Shown: piece after piece, positions 1 through 10,685 of the stretch
Numbering within the stretch: position 1 is the stretch's first letter
Layout of the letters: the number at the start of each line of letters is the position of its first letter
Notes under the pieces: model-generated
Databases searched by the model: none
Seen by the model: the letters and a program-made list of their open reading frames with translations, nothing else
Told to the model about the DNA's origin: nothing
Source of the DNA: Deltaproteobacteria bacterium
GTDB taxonomy: Bacteria; Myxococcota_A; UBA9042; PHBI01
Direction of reading: 5' to 3'
DNA length: 64,000 nucleotides
Assembly (NCBI GenBank): GCA_011526585.1
Contig: WYBB01000005.1
Coordinates: forward strand, 16,354 to 80,353
Position numbers and translations under genes: made by a program

Positions 1-423
1 GCGATCTGGGGCACCGACTACTGGAAGGGGCGCTGCCGACATGAGGCGCTGCGCAAGGCTTGGCGCGGTCGACCGCTCTATGGGATCGAGCAGGCGAAGG
101 CCGCGCGCGCCACCAAGGTCATGATCAACGTCCTGCGCAAACAGAACAAGGGCGCTTGCAACATGCGCACCTTCGAGATCCCGTGCACCGGCGCGTTCAT
201 GCTGCACGAGCGATCCCCGGAGGCCGCCGCCTTCTTCCCGCCCGAGGTCGCCTGCGGTGACTTCGGCACCCCCGAGGAGCTCGTCACCGCGCTCGGCCGG
301 TGGCTCGCCGATCCCGAAGGCCGCGCCAGAGTCGCCGCCGAAGGCCACCGACGTGCCCTGGCGTGGACCTATCGCGAGTGGGCGGCGCGCATGCTCGAGC
401 GCTGCGAGGGCTGGGCGTGTTGA
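1..423 (+). CDS. CgeB-like glycosyltransferase, C-terminal part (5' end outside window)
   Basis: The frame is open from base 1 and ends at TGA 421-423, so only the last 140 residues are present. The C-terminal pattern (an NVLR-type turn, then FEIPCTGAFMLHE, then a stretch around FGTPEELV and a final helix) is that of the CgeB / glycosyltransferase group 1_2 family, where this half binds the nucleotide-sugar donor. It probably adds a sugar to a surface polysaccharide in the cytoplasm. Its stop overlaps the GTG start of the next gene, so it is co-translated with the Alg14/Alg13-like pair downstream. The family call is fairly good; the sugar cannot be deduced. Confidence 0.72.
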   Translation, partial: AIWGTDYWKGRCRHEALRKAWRGRPLYGIEQAKAARATKVMINVLRKQNKGACNMRTFEIPCTGAFMLHERSPEAAAFFPPEVACGDFGTPEELVTALGRWLADPEGRARVAAEGHRRALAWTYREWAARMLERCEGWAC

Positions 424-896
424 GCCGCGACGACCGCGCGGGCTCGCCGCCGCGCGCGCTGCGCATCGCGCTGATCTCCGCGGTCGGCGGTCACCTCGCC
501 GAGTTGCTCGAGCTGATGCCCGCCTTCGAGGGCCACTCGACCTTCTGGATCACCAACGACGAGTCTCCGGTCCTGCCACCCGGGGTCGAGAGCTACCGCG
601 TCGCCCACGCCGAGCGCGACTGGCGCGTCGCCTGGAACGTCGTCGAGTTCGCACGGATCTTCGCCCGCACCCGCCCCGACCTCATCGTCTCGACCGGCTC
701 CGGCCTCGTCGTCTCGGCCGCGCTCGTCGCCCGCGCCATCGGGATCCCGATCCTCTACATCGAGGGCACCTGGGCCGTGACCTCGCCGACGCTCACGGGC
801 CGTCTGATGCGACCCTTCACCCGCCGCTTCTACGTGCAGTGGCCGGAGCTTCAGCGCAAGCTCCCGTGGGCCCGCTATGCGGGAGGACTCCTGTGA
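417..896 (+). CDS. Alg14/PssD-like glycosyltransferase subunit
   Basis: A 159-residue protein. I choose GTG 417 because it overlaps the upstream stop and precedes the first conserved strand; an ATG at 300 would add an unrelated basic tail read from the upstream gene. The SAVGGHLAEL motif (residues 21-30) and the later STGSGL motif match Alg14/PssD, the membrane-anchoring, acceptor-side half of a split GT28-type transferase. Such proteins act at the cytoplasmic membrane on undecaprenyl-linked sugars with an Alg13/PssE partner, which is the next gene. The two genes share a GTGA overlap, which suits a 1:1 complex. The likely role is exopolysaccharide or O-chain assembly. Confidence 0.8.
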   Translation: MLSRDDRAGSPPRALRIALISAVGGHLAELLELMPAFEGHSTFWITNDESPVLPPGVESYRVAHAERDWRVAWNVVEFARIFARTRPDLIVSTGSGLVVSAALVARAIGIPILYIEGTWAVTSPTLTGRLMRPFTRRFYVQWPELQRKLPWARYAGGLL

Positions 897-1435
897 GCCG
901 ACGCGTGCTCGCCATCGTCGGCAACAAGGGGCCGTTCCCGCGGCTCGTCGACGCCCTGGCCCGAGTCGCGCGCACGACGGGCTGGCAGATCCGGGTGCAG
1001 CACGCGAGCGCTGGCTTGCCGCCAGGGCTCGACGGCTGGCGCCTCATCCCCCGTCACGAGCTCATGGCCGAGCTCGACGCCGCCGACGCGGTCGTGTGCC
1101 ACGCCGGCGCCGGCACGATCCGCGACGCGCTCGTGCACGGGCATCGCCCGATCCTCGTGCCGCGGCTCGCCCGCTTCGGCGAGCACGTCAACGATCACCA
1201 GCTCGAGCTGGTGAACGCGCTCGGAGAGCGCGCGGTCGCGATCGTCGGTGAAGAGGGCGACGAGCTCGTGCGCTCGCTGACCGACGCGATCGACCAGGCA
1301 CGACGAAGCGACGTGCCGTTCGAGTCGGGCGCCGAGCTGACCGCTGCGATCCGCCGCGAGGTCGAGGCGATCGCGCGCGAACGCCCCGCGCGGCGCTTGT
1401 CCCTGGTCTATTGGGTCCTTCGCCGCATCCCATAG
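893..1435 (+). CDS. Alg13/PssE-like glycosyltransferase catalytic subunit
   Basis: A 180-residue protein starting at GTG 893, four bases overlapping the preceding stop. It has the fold signature of the C-terminal half of GT28 enzymes: an N-terminal VGNKGPF strand-loop, then HAGAGT (residues 70-75), the glycine-rich loop that holds the UDP-sugar, followed by PRLARFGEHVNDHQ, typical of Alg13/PssE/MurG. It should be soluble and work as a heterodimer with the Alg14-like protein encoded just upstream. The gene ends 30 bases before the convergent GT4 gene. The donor sugar is unknown; rhizobial PssDE transfers glucuronic acid and eukaryotic Alg13/14 transfers GlcNAc. Confidence 0.82.
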   Translation: MSRRVLAIVGNKGPFPRLVDALARVARTTGWQIRVQHASAGLPPGLDGWRLIPRHELMAELDAADAVVCHAGAGTIRDALVHGHRPILVPRLARFGEHVNDHQLELVNALGERAVAIVGEEGDELVRSLTDAIDQARRSDVPFESGAELTAAIRREVEAIARERPARRLSLVYWVLRRIP

Positions 1436-1465
1436 GCGCCTACCGAGGCGACCATCGCGCAAGAA

Positions 1466-2623
1466 TCAGCGCGGAACGCGTCGTTCTCGCGCATAGGCGT
1501 GCTCGAGTCGCGCGATCGTCGTGCCCCACCCGAATGCCGCGGCCAAGGTTCTCGCGCCGGCTGCCCATCTGTCGTCGCCATCGGTCCGCAGCGTCATGAT
1601 GGCATCGGCGAGCTCAGCCGCGGTGCCCGGCACGACCAGTCCCGCAGCATGTTCCTGCACGGCCGCAGCGAGACCGACGCCATCGGAGACGATGAGCGGG
1701 AGTCCGTGCTGGGCGGCCTCGATGACCACGACGCCGAAGTTCTCGTCATGGGACGGCAGCACGAAGGCCTCGGCGCCGGCGTACCAGTCGCTCTTGTCGA
1801 CGCCGCGGGCCTCCCCCACGAGGTGCACCCGCTCGGTGAGCCCCCTCTCGCGGACCCGCGCCTCGACGACCGCGCGGTGGCCACGCTCGTCGGGGCCGAC
1901 GATCACGAGGTCGAGCTCCGGGTGGCGGTCCGCGATCCGCGAGAACGCCTCGACCAGCAAGAGGAGGCCTTTCTTTTCGGCGATCCGAGAGAGGAACAGG
2001 AGGTAGGGGCGGGTGTGCAGGCGGCGACCGCTCGGCGCGGGCAGGGGCTCGACGCCCTGGGGCAGGACCGCGACGCGATCGTGGCGAGACGGTGGCAGGC
2101 GCCGCCTGACCGCCTCGGCCTCGTGCTCGGTCGAGGCCTGGATGAGCCCCGCGCCCTCGAGGTTGGCCTGCTCGACGAGGCGCATCCACAGGCGCTTCTG
2201 CGCGCCCTTGTGCGCGATCGAGTAGTCGTCGAGCATGCCGCAGGGCCGCAGCACGTAGGGCATGCCGCGCGCGCGAAAGATCGCCATCGCCTGCGTCACC
2301 GGCAGGGCGAAGACGCCGTGCACGTGCGCGACGTCGAAGCGTCGAACCGCGCGCCAGACCGCGCGCGCGTGCGCGACGGAAGGGTAGGGGGGTCGCACCA
2401 GATCGGCGCGACAGAGCGTCATCGTCACCCGCTCGTCATAGCCGGCGCGCGCCTCGGCGAGGCTCACGCGCCGCCCGCTCACGCTGGCATCGCTCGTGAT
2501 CACGTGCACGACATGGCCGCGCTCGACGAGGCGATTGCAGAGCTGCCGCAGGACCGTCGTCGGCCCGCCGCTCTCGGGCGCGACCCCCGGGATCACGTGC
2601 AGGATGCGCATCCGCCCGTTCAC
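1466..2623 (-). CDS. GT4 family glycosyltransferase
   Basis: A 385-residue retaining glycosyltransferase of GT-B fold. The N-terminal half opens with RILHVIPGVAPESGG, the usual GT4 glycine loop. The C-terminal half has SRIAEKKG and an EX7E motif within ENFGVVVIEA. The start is GTG 2623, which overlaps the PIN-domain stop by four bases; ATG 2611 (beginning MRILHV) is an equally good alternative. It probably belongs functionally with the polysaccharide genes to the left, although it lies on the opposite strand and appears to share the toxin-antitoxin transcript. Confidence 0.86.
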   Translation of the reverse strand: MNGRMRILHVIPGVAPESGGPTTVLRQLCNRLVERGHVVHVITSDASVSGRRVSLAEARAGYDERVTMTLCRADLVRPPYPSVAHARAVWRAVRRFDVAHVHGVFALPVTQAMAIFRARGMPYVLRPCGMLDDYSIAHKGAQKRLWMRLVEQANLEGAGLIQASTEHEAEAVRRRLPPSRHDRVAVLPQGVEPLPAPSGRRLHTRPYLLFLSRIAEKKGLLLLVEAFSRIADRHPELDLVIVGPDERGHRAVVEARVRERGLTERVHLVGEARGVDKSDWYAGAEAFVLPSHDENFGVVVIEAAQHGLPLIVSDGVGLAAAVQEHAAGLVVPGTAAELADAIMTLRTDGDDRWAAGARTLAAAFGWGTTIARLEHAYARERRVPR

Positions 2624-3063
2624 GACGATCCGCCACGGCCGCTCGCCGTGATCGCGCCCAGCGCCTCGCTCGGTGAGAGCACCGTCCGCCGCGATGCCCG
2701 AAACCCGCTCGCGTCGCGGGTGATGATCGCGTCCGCGTCGACGTGCTCCGCCGCCGCATCGATGACGGCATCTTCGAAGTCGTCGAAGCGCCGCTCGATG
2801 GCAGCCCGGAGCACGCCCTCGGTGATCGGCGCGACCGCGAAGAGCGCGAGCAAGTCCTCGACGGCTCCGTCCGCGGCACGCGCACCCAGATGCTTCGTCG
2901 CCAGATAGTGCACCGTCGTGACCGAGGTCGCGCTGACATATGCGGTGAGCACGCCTTCGGCGACGAGGCTCGCCAACGCGGCTGCCTCCTGGTCGAACGG
3001 TTCCCGAGCGAGCAACAGATCCAGGATGACGTTCGTGTCGAAGACGACACGCGACACCCTCAC
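2620..3063 (-). CDS. VapC-like PIN-domain ribonuclease toxin
   Basis: A 147-residue PIN domain. The first acidic residue is in VVFDTNVILD (Asp9), followed by the mid-protein DDFEDAVIDAAA helix and the C-terminal IITRDASGF motif, the usual acidic quartet positions of VapC toxins that cleave RNA. It starts at GTG 3063, overlapping the antitoxin stop by four bases, and ends overlapping the start of the GT4 gene by four bases. The antitoxin just upstream completes a type II toxin-antitoxin pair. Activity is inferred from family and residues only. Confidence 0.85.
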   Translation of the reverse strand: MRVSRVVFDTNVILDLLLAREPFDQEAAALASLVAEGVLTAYVSATSVTTVHYLATKHLGARAADGAVEDLLALFAVAPITEGVLRAAIERRFDDFEDAVIDAAAEHVDADAIITRDASGFRASRRTVLSPSEALGAITASGRGGSS

Positions 3064-3314
3064 CGACCGGCTCCCCCGTACCTGGTTTCGAGGTGGGCGC
3101 GGTAGTCCCGCTCGTCGACGTCAGCTCCCGCCAGGCGACCGTGCAACGAGCGAACTGCGGCCGGCACGCTCACCTCCTCCGCGGCCACCTCCCTTCCGAG
3201 CAACGCGAAGTACGCCGCGACCAGCTCGGACACGGACCGACCCGTCGAACGGGCATACGCCTTCGCTTGCTCGATGAGCTCGGAATCCAGACGCAGGGTG
3301 AGCTTGGACTGCAT
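3060..3314 (-). CDS. Ribbon-helix-helix antitoxin (DUF6364-like)
   Basis: An 84-residue protein starting at ATG 3314 with KLTLRLDSELIEQAK, a ribbon-helix-helix DNA-binding segment that forms a paired beta-strand and two helices as a dimer. This is the arrangement of DUF6364-type antitoxins that precede PIN toxins. The C-terminal half should wrap the toxin. A GTG codon at 3350 would extend the frame but would place coding sequence across the inverted repeat described separately, so I prefer 3314. The pair probably represses its own promoter through that repeat. Confidence 0.8.
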   Translation of the reverse strand: MQSKLTLRLDSELIEQAKAYARSTGRSVSELVAAYFALLGREVAAEEVSVPAAVRSLHGRLAGADVDERDYRAHLETRYGGAGR

Positions 3315-3345
3315 GACGTACACCCTTACACCCCACTGTACGTCA
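3314..3345. promoter_or_regulatory. Perfect 9-bp inverted repeat, probable antitoxin operator
   Basis: TGACGTACA (3314-3322) and TGTACGTCA (3337-3345) are exact reverse complements separated by 14 bases. The repeat begins at the last base of the antitoxin start codon and extends upstream, where a self-repressing toxin-antitoxin operator would be expected. The spacer and right arm also hold repeated GTGTA/TGTA steps on the minus strand. Confidence 0.6.
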
Positions 3346-3377
3346 CGCAAGTCTCGGGCATCGCCGCCCGCTCCAAG

Positions 3378-4427
3378 CTACTCCCCGTCAGGAGCCGGCG
3401 CGGCGTCGACATCGGCCGGCACCGGCTCGGCCCCTGGCGGCACCGCACACCCCGCCGCCGCCGCGGCCCGCCGCACACGCCCCTGCACGACCTCGTTGTC
3501 GCCGAAGCGCTCGTCGAGCTCGACGAAGCTGCCTGCGCCTTCGAGCCCCTCCTCCCGCTCGATCGCCTGCAGGACCGCGACGACCTTGTCGGCCGGCCAC
3601 GGCCGCGGCCCCGCCTGACACATGAGCCGCGACGCCACCACGATATAGAAGCTCCCCTCCAGCAGGCGCGCCGTCTCGGCGTCCCCCTCCGACAGCCGCG
3701 CCGCGATCGCCGCGCGCTCGAACGCGCGCTTGTAGTTGCCCTCGGCCCACGCCAGCGCCGCCAGCGTGCGCTGCGCCCGGAAGTGCTGCGGGTAGCGCTC
3801 GATGATCGCGGCGAGCTGCTCGCGCGCCGGCCCGAGCTCCTTCATCGCCAGGAACGTCGTCGCCAGCAGATAGCGCGCCTCGAAGTCGTCCGGGTCCGCC
3901 TCCACCAGCTTCACCAGCTCGTTCTTGGCCAGCTCGTGCTGGCCCTTGTCGGCGGCGATCCCCGCCAGGTTGAAGCGCGCCGCCCGCGAGCCCGGATCGA
4001 GCTCGAGCGCCCGCTTCAGCGCCGCCTCCGCCGCCGCGTAGCCGCCGATCATGCGCTCGGCCGCGCCGACCGCCACCCACGCCGCCGCGCTGTCGGGCGC
4101 CTTGTCGACCGCCACCTTGGCCGCCTTCAACGCCTCCTTCGCGTCGCCCGCCACCTGGTACGCCGTGGCGATCACCACCCAGCCCTCGGCGTCGAGCCGA
4201 TGATCGTCCATCAGCTCGCGCGCCGCCTTCACCGCCGCGCCGACCTCGTTGTCCTTCAAGAGCCGCCGGATCGCCTCGACGGTTTCATCGTAGGTCGGGT
4301 CGCGCCCCCGCGGCTCCGACACCGCGCCGGCCCCCGACCCACGCTTGGGCGGCGGCGCGCGCTCGGCCTTCTCGCCGCACCCGCCGACGACCAACGCCAC
4401 CCACGAAACCAACCCCAACCACTTCAT
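3378..4427 (-). CDS. TPR-repeat lipoprotein
   Basis: A 349-residue predicted lipoprotein. ATG 4427 gives MKWLGLVSWVALVVGGC, a signal peptide ending in a VGGC lipobox; an ATG 12 bases upstream is possible. Residues from about 45 to 250 read as consecutive tetratricopeptide repeats (for example WVVIATAYQVAGDAKEALKA and RFNLAGIAADKGQHELAKNE). Near the C-terminus are four cysteines in two separated pairs and an Ala/Pro/Asp tail. It should sit on a membrane facing the periplasm as a protein-protein scaffold. The neighbours (PIN/antitoxin on one side, a small lipoprotein on the other) do not reveal a pathway. Confidence 0.8.
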   Translation of the reverse strand: MKWLGLVSWVALVVGGCGEKAERAPPPKRGSGAGAVSEPRGRDPTYDETVEAIRRLLKDNEVGAAVKAARELMDDHRLDAEGWVVIATAYQVAGDAKEALKAAKVAVDKAPDSAAAWVAVGAAERMIGGYAAAEAALKRALELDPGSRAARFNLAGIAADKGQHELAKNELVKLVEADPDDFEARYLLATTFLAMKELGPAREQLAAIIERYPQHFRAQRTLAALAWAEGNYKRAFERAAIAARLSEGDAETARLLEGSFYIVVASRLMCQAGPRPWPADKVVAVLQAIEREEGLEGAGSFVELDERFGDNEVVQGRVRRAAAAAGCAVPPGAEPVPADVDAAPAPDGE

Positions 4428-4507
4428 AGTCACCCACACGTGATGTGCTCGCCGTGATCGGCTCGAACCCCGAGCCGCGGTATTTCATACCGCCGGGCTG
4501 CGACAGC

Positions 4508-4999
4508 TCAGGGGCGACGTTCGAGCGCCGCCGCGAACCAGCGAGCCTCACAGCCGATCTCCGCCCCTTCCACAGCACCCTCGAGCGTGTACGCCCAGGT
4601 CCCTTCGACGCGATCGGCGCTCATGCCCGATGCGCGAAAGCATATCCCGTCCGAGGCTTGGGCTGTCGGATCCGGCAGCAGCATCAACAGATCGTCGCGC
4701 ACGACCCAGCGGTAGGTCTCGTAGACCAGGCCCGCCGCGAGCGTGTACTTGCCATCCGCGTCCAGGGTGATCTCGACCCGCACGGACGACGGGGTACCGT
4801 CGTCGGCCTCCCCGAGCCACGTACCGATCAGCGCCTTCTCGAGCGCCGCCCCGCGCGGTGGCGCTTCGAGCTCGGGCGCGGTGGGTCCGCTCGACGCGCA
4901 GCCGATCGCGGCGACAACGAAGAGGCTCAGAGCGCCCCAGCTGATTACTGCGACCCGCGAATGGGTGCTCGGCGCGAAGTCGGGGTGCACAAGAGTCAT
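4508..4999 (-). CDS. Small lipoprotein with lipocalin-like region
   Basis: A 163-residue protein. ATG 4999 is chosen because GGAGGT lies nine bases upstream; a start at 5077 would add a tail without a ribosome site. The signal segment ends in AAIGC, a lipobox. The mature part has LIGTWLGEADDG, a run of beta-strands (VRVEITLDADGKYTL), then VEGTWAYTLEG, a pattern like lipocalin-type or copper-resistance-type beta-barrels that test for a GTW motif. Two cysteines near the C-terminus could form a disulfide. No specific function can be assigned. Confidence 0.72.
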   Translation of the reverse strand: MTLVHPDFAPSTHSRVAVISWGALSLFVVAAIGCASSGPTAPELEAPPRGAALEKALIGTWLGEADDGTPSSVRVEITLDADGKYTLAAGLVYETYRWVVRDDLLMLLPDPTAQASDGICFRASGMSADRVEGTWAYTLEGAVEGAEIGCEARWFAAALERRP

Positions 5000-5073
5000 C
5001 GTGGGACCTCCCGAGGCCGGGAGGCTCGCACACCCGGGGAAGGATGCATAGCCGACTGAAGTTGCCGCCCTCG

Positions 5074-7938
5074 TCACTCACACGTGATGCGCTGCCCGAA
5101 GACCTGCTCGAACCCCTGCACCTTCGCCAGCCACACCAGCACGAAGTCGTTGCCGTCATGCAGTACCGACACGCCGCCCACCGTCTCGCCGCCGGCGACG
5201 ATCGCCGGCTCCAGCACCGGCTCACCGGCTTGATCACGCGCGAAGAACCACAGGTTGTTGCCGCCGTCGCGCGTGACCACACCGACCTGCGTCACCGCGC
5301 CGGGGCGCTCGGCGCTGCGTCCGATCCCGATCGGGGTGTGCGCGCCACTCATCACCTCGGCCTCGTAGAAGACGCTACCGTTCTGGGTCGCGCGCCGATA
5401 CTGCACCGTCGTGGCACCGGCCGCCACGCACGCCGTCGCCAGGAGCTCGCCGTCCTCGCCCAGCGCGCAGGTGCCCGCGTGCCCGTCGTCCAGCCACGCG
5501 GCCGTCTGACCCGAGCCGGGCACGCTCGTGTCGATCGTCACGAGCGAGGTCGGCACGAACTGCCCTGTTCCGGCGAGCCCGGTGACGAGATCCCCGACCC
5601 GCACCAGGTCCGTCGGCGTCACGACCCCCTCGCACGGCGCCCCATGGGCGATGCTCAGGTTGCCGGTCGCCGCGAGCTGCAGCCACCCTGACGAATACGA
5701 GAAGACGTTGGACTCATTGACGTAATAGACCGCGCGCGCGCTGAAGAGCACCCCGTCGCCGTTGACGATCGCGCCGTACGGCACCGGCACGTGCGTGTAG
5801 GTGACGCCATTGATCACGCAGCCGTAGGCCGCATGGCTCGTGAGCTCGCCGACCACGCTGCCGTCGAGCCCGATCCAGCCGGCCTTGTTCTCGCTGATCC
5901 CCCCGCCCGCCACGGCCCACATCGCCCCGAGCGCATTCTTGGTCGGATGATAGGCGACGTGGATCCGGGGCATGTTCTCGTTGACCCGCACCTGGCTCAC
6001 CACCTTGACGGCGCCCTCGGCGATGAGCCCCCACGAGACCGGCAACATCTCGAGCTGCTCGTAGAGCGCCGACTTGCCCGACCACACCAGCATCATCGCG
6101 TCGCCGGTCGACTCGGCGTCGAGGAAGCGCTTGTTCGACGCGTTCGCCGTCAGCTTCTTGGCCGGCGCCAGCGCCGGGCGGTGCACGCCGTTGCAGTTCC
6201 GGTCGCCGCCGCCGCACGGCTCGAGCGCGCCCGGGTGCACGTCGCCATCCTGGTCGTCGCAGTCGCTGCCGCCGCACGCGATGTCGGCGTAGCCGTCGCC
6301 GTCGTCATCCGGGCAGCAGCCGTGGAACTTGATGCAGCGCTCGTCGCCGACGCACAGGTCGTCGTCGGCCGTGTAGATGCACGAGCCGTTGAGGCACTGG
6401 TTCGCCGTGCAACCGACCTTGTCATCGCAGTCGGAGTCGCGCTGGCAGCCGGTGATCACGCAGTCGACCACGCACGACTCCTGCCCGGCCGGCGGCGTCA
6501 GGCTCGCCGACTCCGCCCCGTCCTGGCACGCGCCGTCACCGCAGAAGCCGCAATCTCTCGGACAGTTGTCGCGATCCTCCAGCCCGTCGCAGGCCGCGTT
6601 GCCGCACGTCGCCAGGCAGTCGAACGAGCAGCCGAGACTGTCCTCGTCGCCTTCGCAGGTGCCGTCGCCGCAGACCGGATCGCAGTCGATCGCGCAGGTC
6701 TCGAAGACCTCGAGCCCGCCGCAGCGCCCGTTGCCGCAGACCTCGGCGCAGTCGCGCTCGCAGCTCGCCTCGCTCTCGTCCGGGTCGCAGATCCCGTTGC
6801 CGCACACGTTGGGCTCGACGCAGTCGCCGCGCGCGCACGAGAGCCCGAGCCCGGCGCAGTCGACGTCGTCGTAGGCCGTGCCGTTGGCGTTGCACACGCG
6901 CAGGATCTTGCCGAGGCACTCCTTCTTGCTCGGCACGCAGATCCCGCAGTCCTGCGGGCAGCTCTCGATCTCGCCCGCCCCGCACGTGCCATCGCCGCAG
7001 ACCACGCAGTCGCGCGGGCAGCTCACCTCCTCGTTGTTGTCGCAGCGGCCGTTGCCGCAGACCGCCTGGCAGTCCTGGGAGCACGCCTCCTCGCCCGCCT
7101 CGCACACCCCGTTGCCACACACGTTCGCCGGTCGGCACTGCCCGCCGCTGCAGACCTCGCCGCTCGCCGCGCAGTCGGTGCGCGCCTCGCTCTCGCCGTC
7201 GGCCGCGCACACGACCAGCACCGCCCCGTCGCAGCGCCGGCTCGCCGGGTCGCACACGCGCGCGCAGTCCGCCGCGCAGCTCGCGTCCTCGCCCGCCTCG
7301 CACAGGCCGTTGCCGCAAACGTTCGGCGCCACGCACTGCCCGTCGGCGCAGACCTGGCCGACCGTCGCGCAGTCGACCTCGGCCGTGGTGTGTCCGTCGG
7401 CCGCGCACACCGACACGCGCGTGCCGATGCAGCTCCGCGCGTTGGGCACACACGTCGCCGCGCAGTCCTGCGGGCAGGTCTCGGGGCTCTCGTCGCCGGT
7501 GCAGTCGCCGTCGCCGCAGGTCGAGCCGCCGCAGTCCTCGGCGCACGGGAAGCACCCTTCCTCGCCCGGCGCGCAGCCCGGTCGCTCGGTGCCCTCGCAG
7601 CGCCCGTCGCCGCAGCTCTGATCCTGGCACTCGGCGCAGACGATCGCCTCCTTCGTCAAGGTCGCCACGCCGCAGGTGCACGGGACTTCGAACTGGCACA
7701 GGAACTCGCAGGTCCCGTTGGCGCCGCACTGCCCCGAGACCGCCATGCCGTCGCCGATGGTCTGCCCCTCGAAGGTACCGCCGCAGCTCGTCGATGCCGC
7801 CGCCCCGAGCACCGGGTTCGAGCCGGCCGGGCACTGCCCGACCAGATCGGCGGCGACGCACTGCTCACCGACCTTGGTGGCGTCGCAGGCCGAACCACAC
7901 ACCACGACCATCGCCAACACACAGCCAACACGCAGCAT
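5074..7938 (-). CDS. Large Cys-rich lipoprotein with CGDGxC modules and MopE-type motif
   Basis: A 954-residue predicted surface lipoprotein. ATG 7938 gives a signal peptide ending in CGSAC. Residues of roughly 100-500 hold about eleven copies of a module of the type CGNGxCxxxExxxxCxxDC, interspersed with three C...C..G..C modules. After this comes a segment with DDDGDGYADIACGGSDCDDQ, the aspartate-rich MopE-type metal-binding motif. The last 320 residues have few cysteines and repeated beta-strand/loop units, possibly a propeller-like domain. Such modules are common in Myxococcota surface proteins; calcium or copper binding is known only for some relatives. The gene diverges from typA. Confidence 0.8.
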   Translation of the reverse strand: MLRVGCVLAMVVVCGSACDATKVGEQCVAADLVGQCPAGSNPVLGAAASTSCGGTFEGQTIGDGMAVSGQCGANGTCEFLCQFEVPCTCGVATLTKEAIVCAECQDQSCGDGRCEGTERPGCAPGEEGCFPCAEDCGGSTCGDGDCTGDESPETCPQDCAATCVPNARSCIGTRVSVCAADGHTTAEVDCATVGQVCADGQCVAPNVCGNGLCEAGEDASCAADCARVCDPASRRCDGAVLVVCAADGESEARTDCAASGEVCSGGQCRPANVCGNGVCEAGEEACSQDCQAVCGNGRCDNNEEVSCPRDCVVCGDGTCGAGEIESCPQDCGICVPSKKECLGKILRVCNANGTAYDDVDCAGLGLSCARGDCVEPNVCGNGICDPDESEASCERDCAEVCGNGRCGGLEVFETCAIDCDPVCGDGTCEGDEDSLGCSFDCLATCGNAACDGLEDRDNCPRDCGFCGDGACQDGAESASLTPPAGQESCVVDCVITGCQRDSDCDDKVGCTANQCLNGSCIYTADDDLCVGDERCIKFHGCCPDDDGDGYADIACGGSDCDDQDGDVHPGALEPCGGGDRNCNGVHRPALAPAKKLTANASNKRFLDAESTGDAMMLVWSGKSALYEQLEMLPVSWGLIAEGAVKVVSQVRVNENMPRIHVAYHPTKNALGAMWAVAGGGISENKAGWIGLDGSVVGELTSHAAYGCVINGVTYTHVPVPYGAIVNGDGVLFSARAVYYVNESNVFSYSSGWLQLAATGNLSIAHGAPCEGVVTPTDLVRVGDLVTGLAGTGQFVPTSLVTIDTSVPGSGQTAAWLDDGHAGTCALGEDGELLATACVAAGATTVQYRRATQNGSVFYEAEVMSGAHTPIGIGRSAERPGAVTQVGVVTRDGGNNLWFFARDQAGEPVLEPAIVAGGETVGGVSVLHDGNDFVLVWLAKVQGFEQVFGQRITCE

Positions 7939-8124
7939 CAGGGCCTCGATCTCGGGGAAGACATACGGACGGGGACGAGCGAGCCGGCGGCATTCAAAAC
8001 GCTCCCGTGCTCGCGCGCGCCCCATCATGCCAGGGTCGGTCTTTCAGGCAACAATCGCGCCGACCATTACCGTCGCCGCGATGGTGATTGCTTTGTCGGC
8101 GGGGCGTTGGTACAGGCGCGCCCA

Positions 8125-9936
<1,812 letters not shown>

Positions 9937-9937
9937 C

Positions 9938-10008
9938 GGGCGGGCACGAGGCCAGCCCCTACGGCGCGCCCCGGTGATCCTCTGTAGGGGCAACCCTCGT
10001 GGTCGCCC
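9938..10008. repeat. Inverted pair of dispersed palindromic repeat copies
   Basis: Two 25-base copies lie at 9938-9962 (ending GCCCCTAC) and 9984-10008 (beginning GTAGGGGC) in opposite orientation, with a 21-base spacer. They sit exactly between the convergent ends of typA and the Uma2 gene and could fold into a long stem, acting as a two-way terminator. Related copies occur at 13197, 13232, 23102, 43061, 43103 and 63959. Confidence 0.75.
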
Positions 10009-10014
10009 TGCGCG

Positions 10015-10581
10015 TCATGGCTGAGGCATGACCTCGTCGATCACGATCGCCAGCTCGGGGAAGGCGACGGGCCGCAAGGTCTCGCCCGGATGTACGATGC
10101 GCACGAGCTCGTAGCCCTCCGCGCCCGGGTTCAAGTGCTGGTGCACCACCCGACGCGGCAGGTCGAAGACCCAGTACTCCTCGACGCCCGCGCGCGCATA
10201 GAGCAGCGGCTTGAGGGTGAGGTCGCGCCGCCGCGAGGTATCCGAGACCTCGACCACCAGGCCGGCCGTCGTCGGGTGGGCCTGCCCGAAGTCCGGGCGC
10301 GGCTTGCACACCGCGAAGTCCGGCTCGGGCTCGCTGTATCGATCGGTCTCGATCGGGAGCTGCACACGCAGCTCGATCTCGTCGGCGAGGTGCCTGGCGA
10401 AGATCCGAGTGAGCTTCACGATCACCGTCGCGTGCGGCGCGTTCGGAGGCGAGATGCGATACACCACCCCGTCGAGGAGCTCGACGCGCTCGTCGGCGAA
10501 GGCGCCCAGATCGGCCAACTGGTTGTATTCTTTGACCGTAAGTCGCCGGATCGGCTCGTCTGGGAGCAGGGCCACGCTCAT
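10015..10581 (-). CDS. Uma2 family putative restriction endonuclease (DUF820)
   Basis: A 188-residue protein with the PD-(D/E)xK-like core of Uma2: EPDFAV, then GLVVEVSDTSRRRDLTLKP, then YARAGVEEYWVFDL. The N-terminus has LTVKEYNQLADLG and VELLDGVVYRISPP, as usual in the family. Uma2 proteins are abundant in cyanobacteria and Myxococcota; nuclease function is predicted from the fold and seldom tested. The gene converges on typA across the repeat pair and diverges from the hydrolase. A second, distant Uma2 gene lies at 57147-57746. Confidence 0.87.
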   Translation of the reverse strand: MSVALLPDEPIRRLTVKEYNQLADLGAFADERVELLDGVVYRISPPNAPHATVIVKLTRIFARHLADEIELRVQLPIETDRYSEPEPDFAVCKPRPDFGQAHPTTAGLVVEVSDTSRRRDLTLKPLLYARAGVEEYWVFDLPRRVVHQHLNPGAEGYELVRIVHPGETLRPVAFPELAIVIDEVMPQP

Positions 10582-10685
10582 GATCGAGAGTGTAGCGCTG
10601 CGCTCGAGCCGGCGGAAGCTCCGGTTGCAGCGTCGCCCGCGTGCCCCTTGAACCGAGGGCCAGCCGCGCGCACACTCGCGCGCGT

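Noticed and set aside
5791..8124. Long plus-strand open frame upstream of typA (part of a 1,381-codon frame)
   Set aside because: It is antisense to the Cys-rich lipoprotein; its Ala/Val/Arg-rich translation has no motif, and the typA start is clear at 8125.
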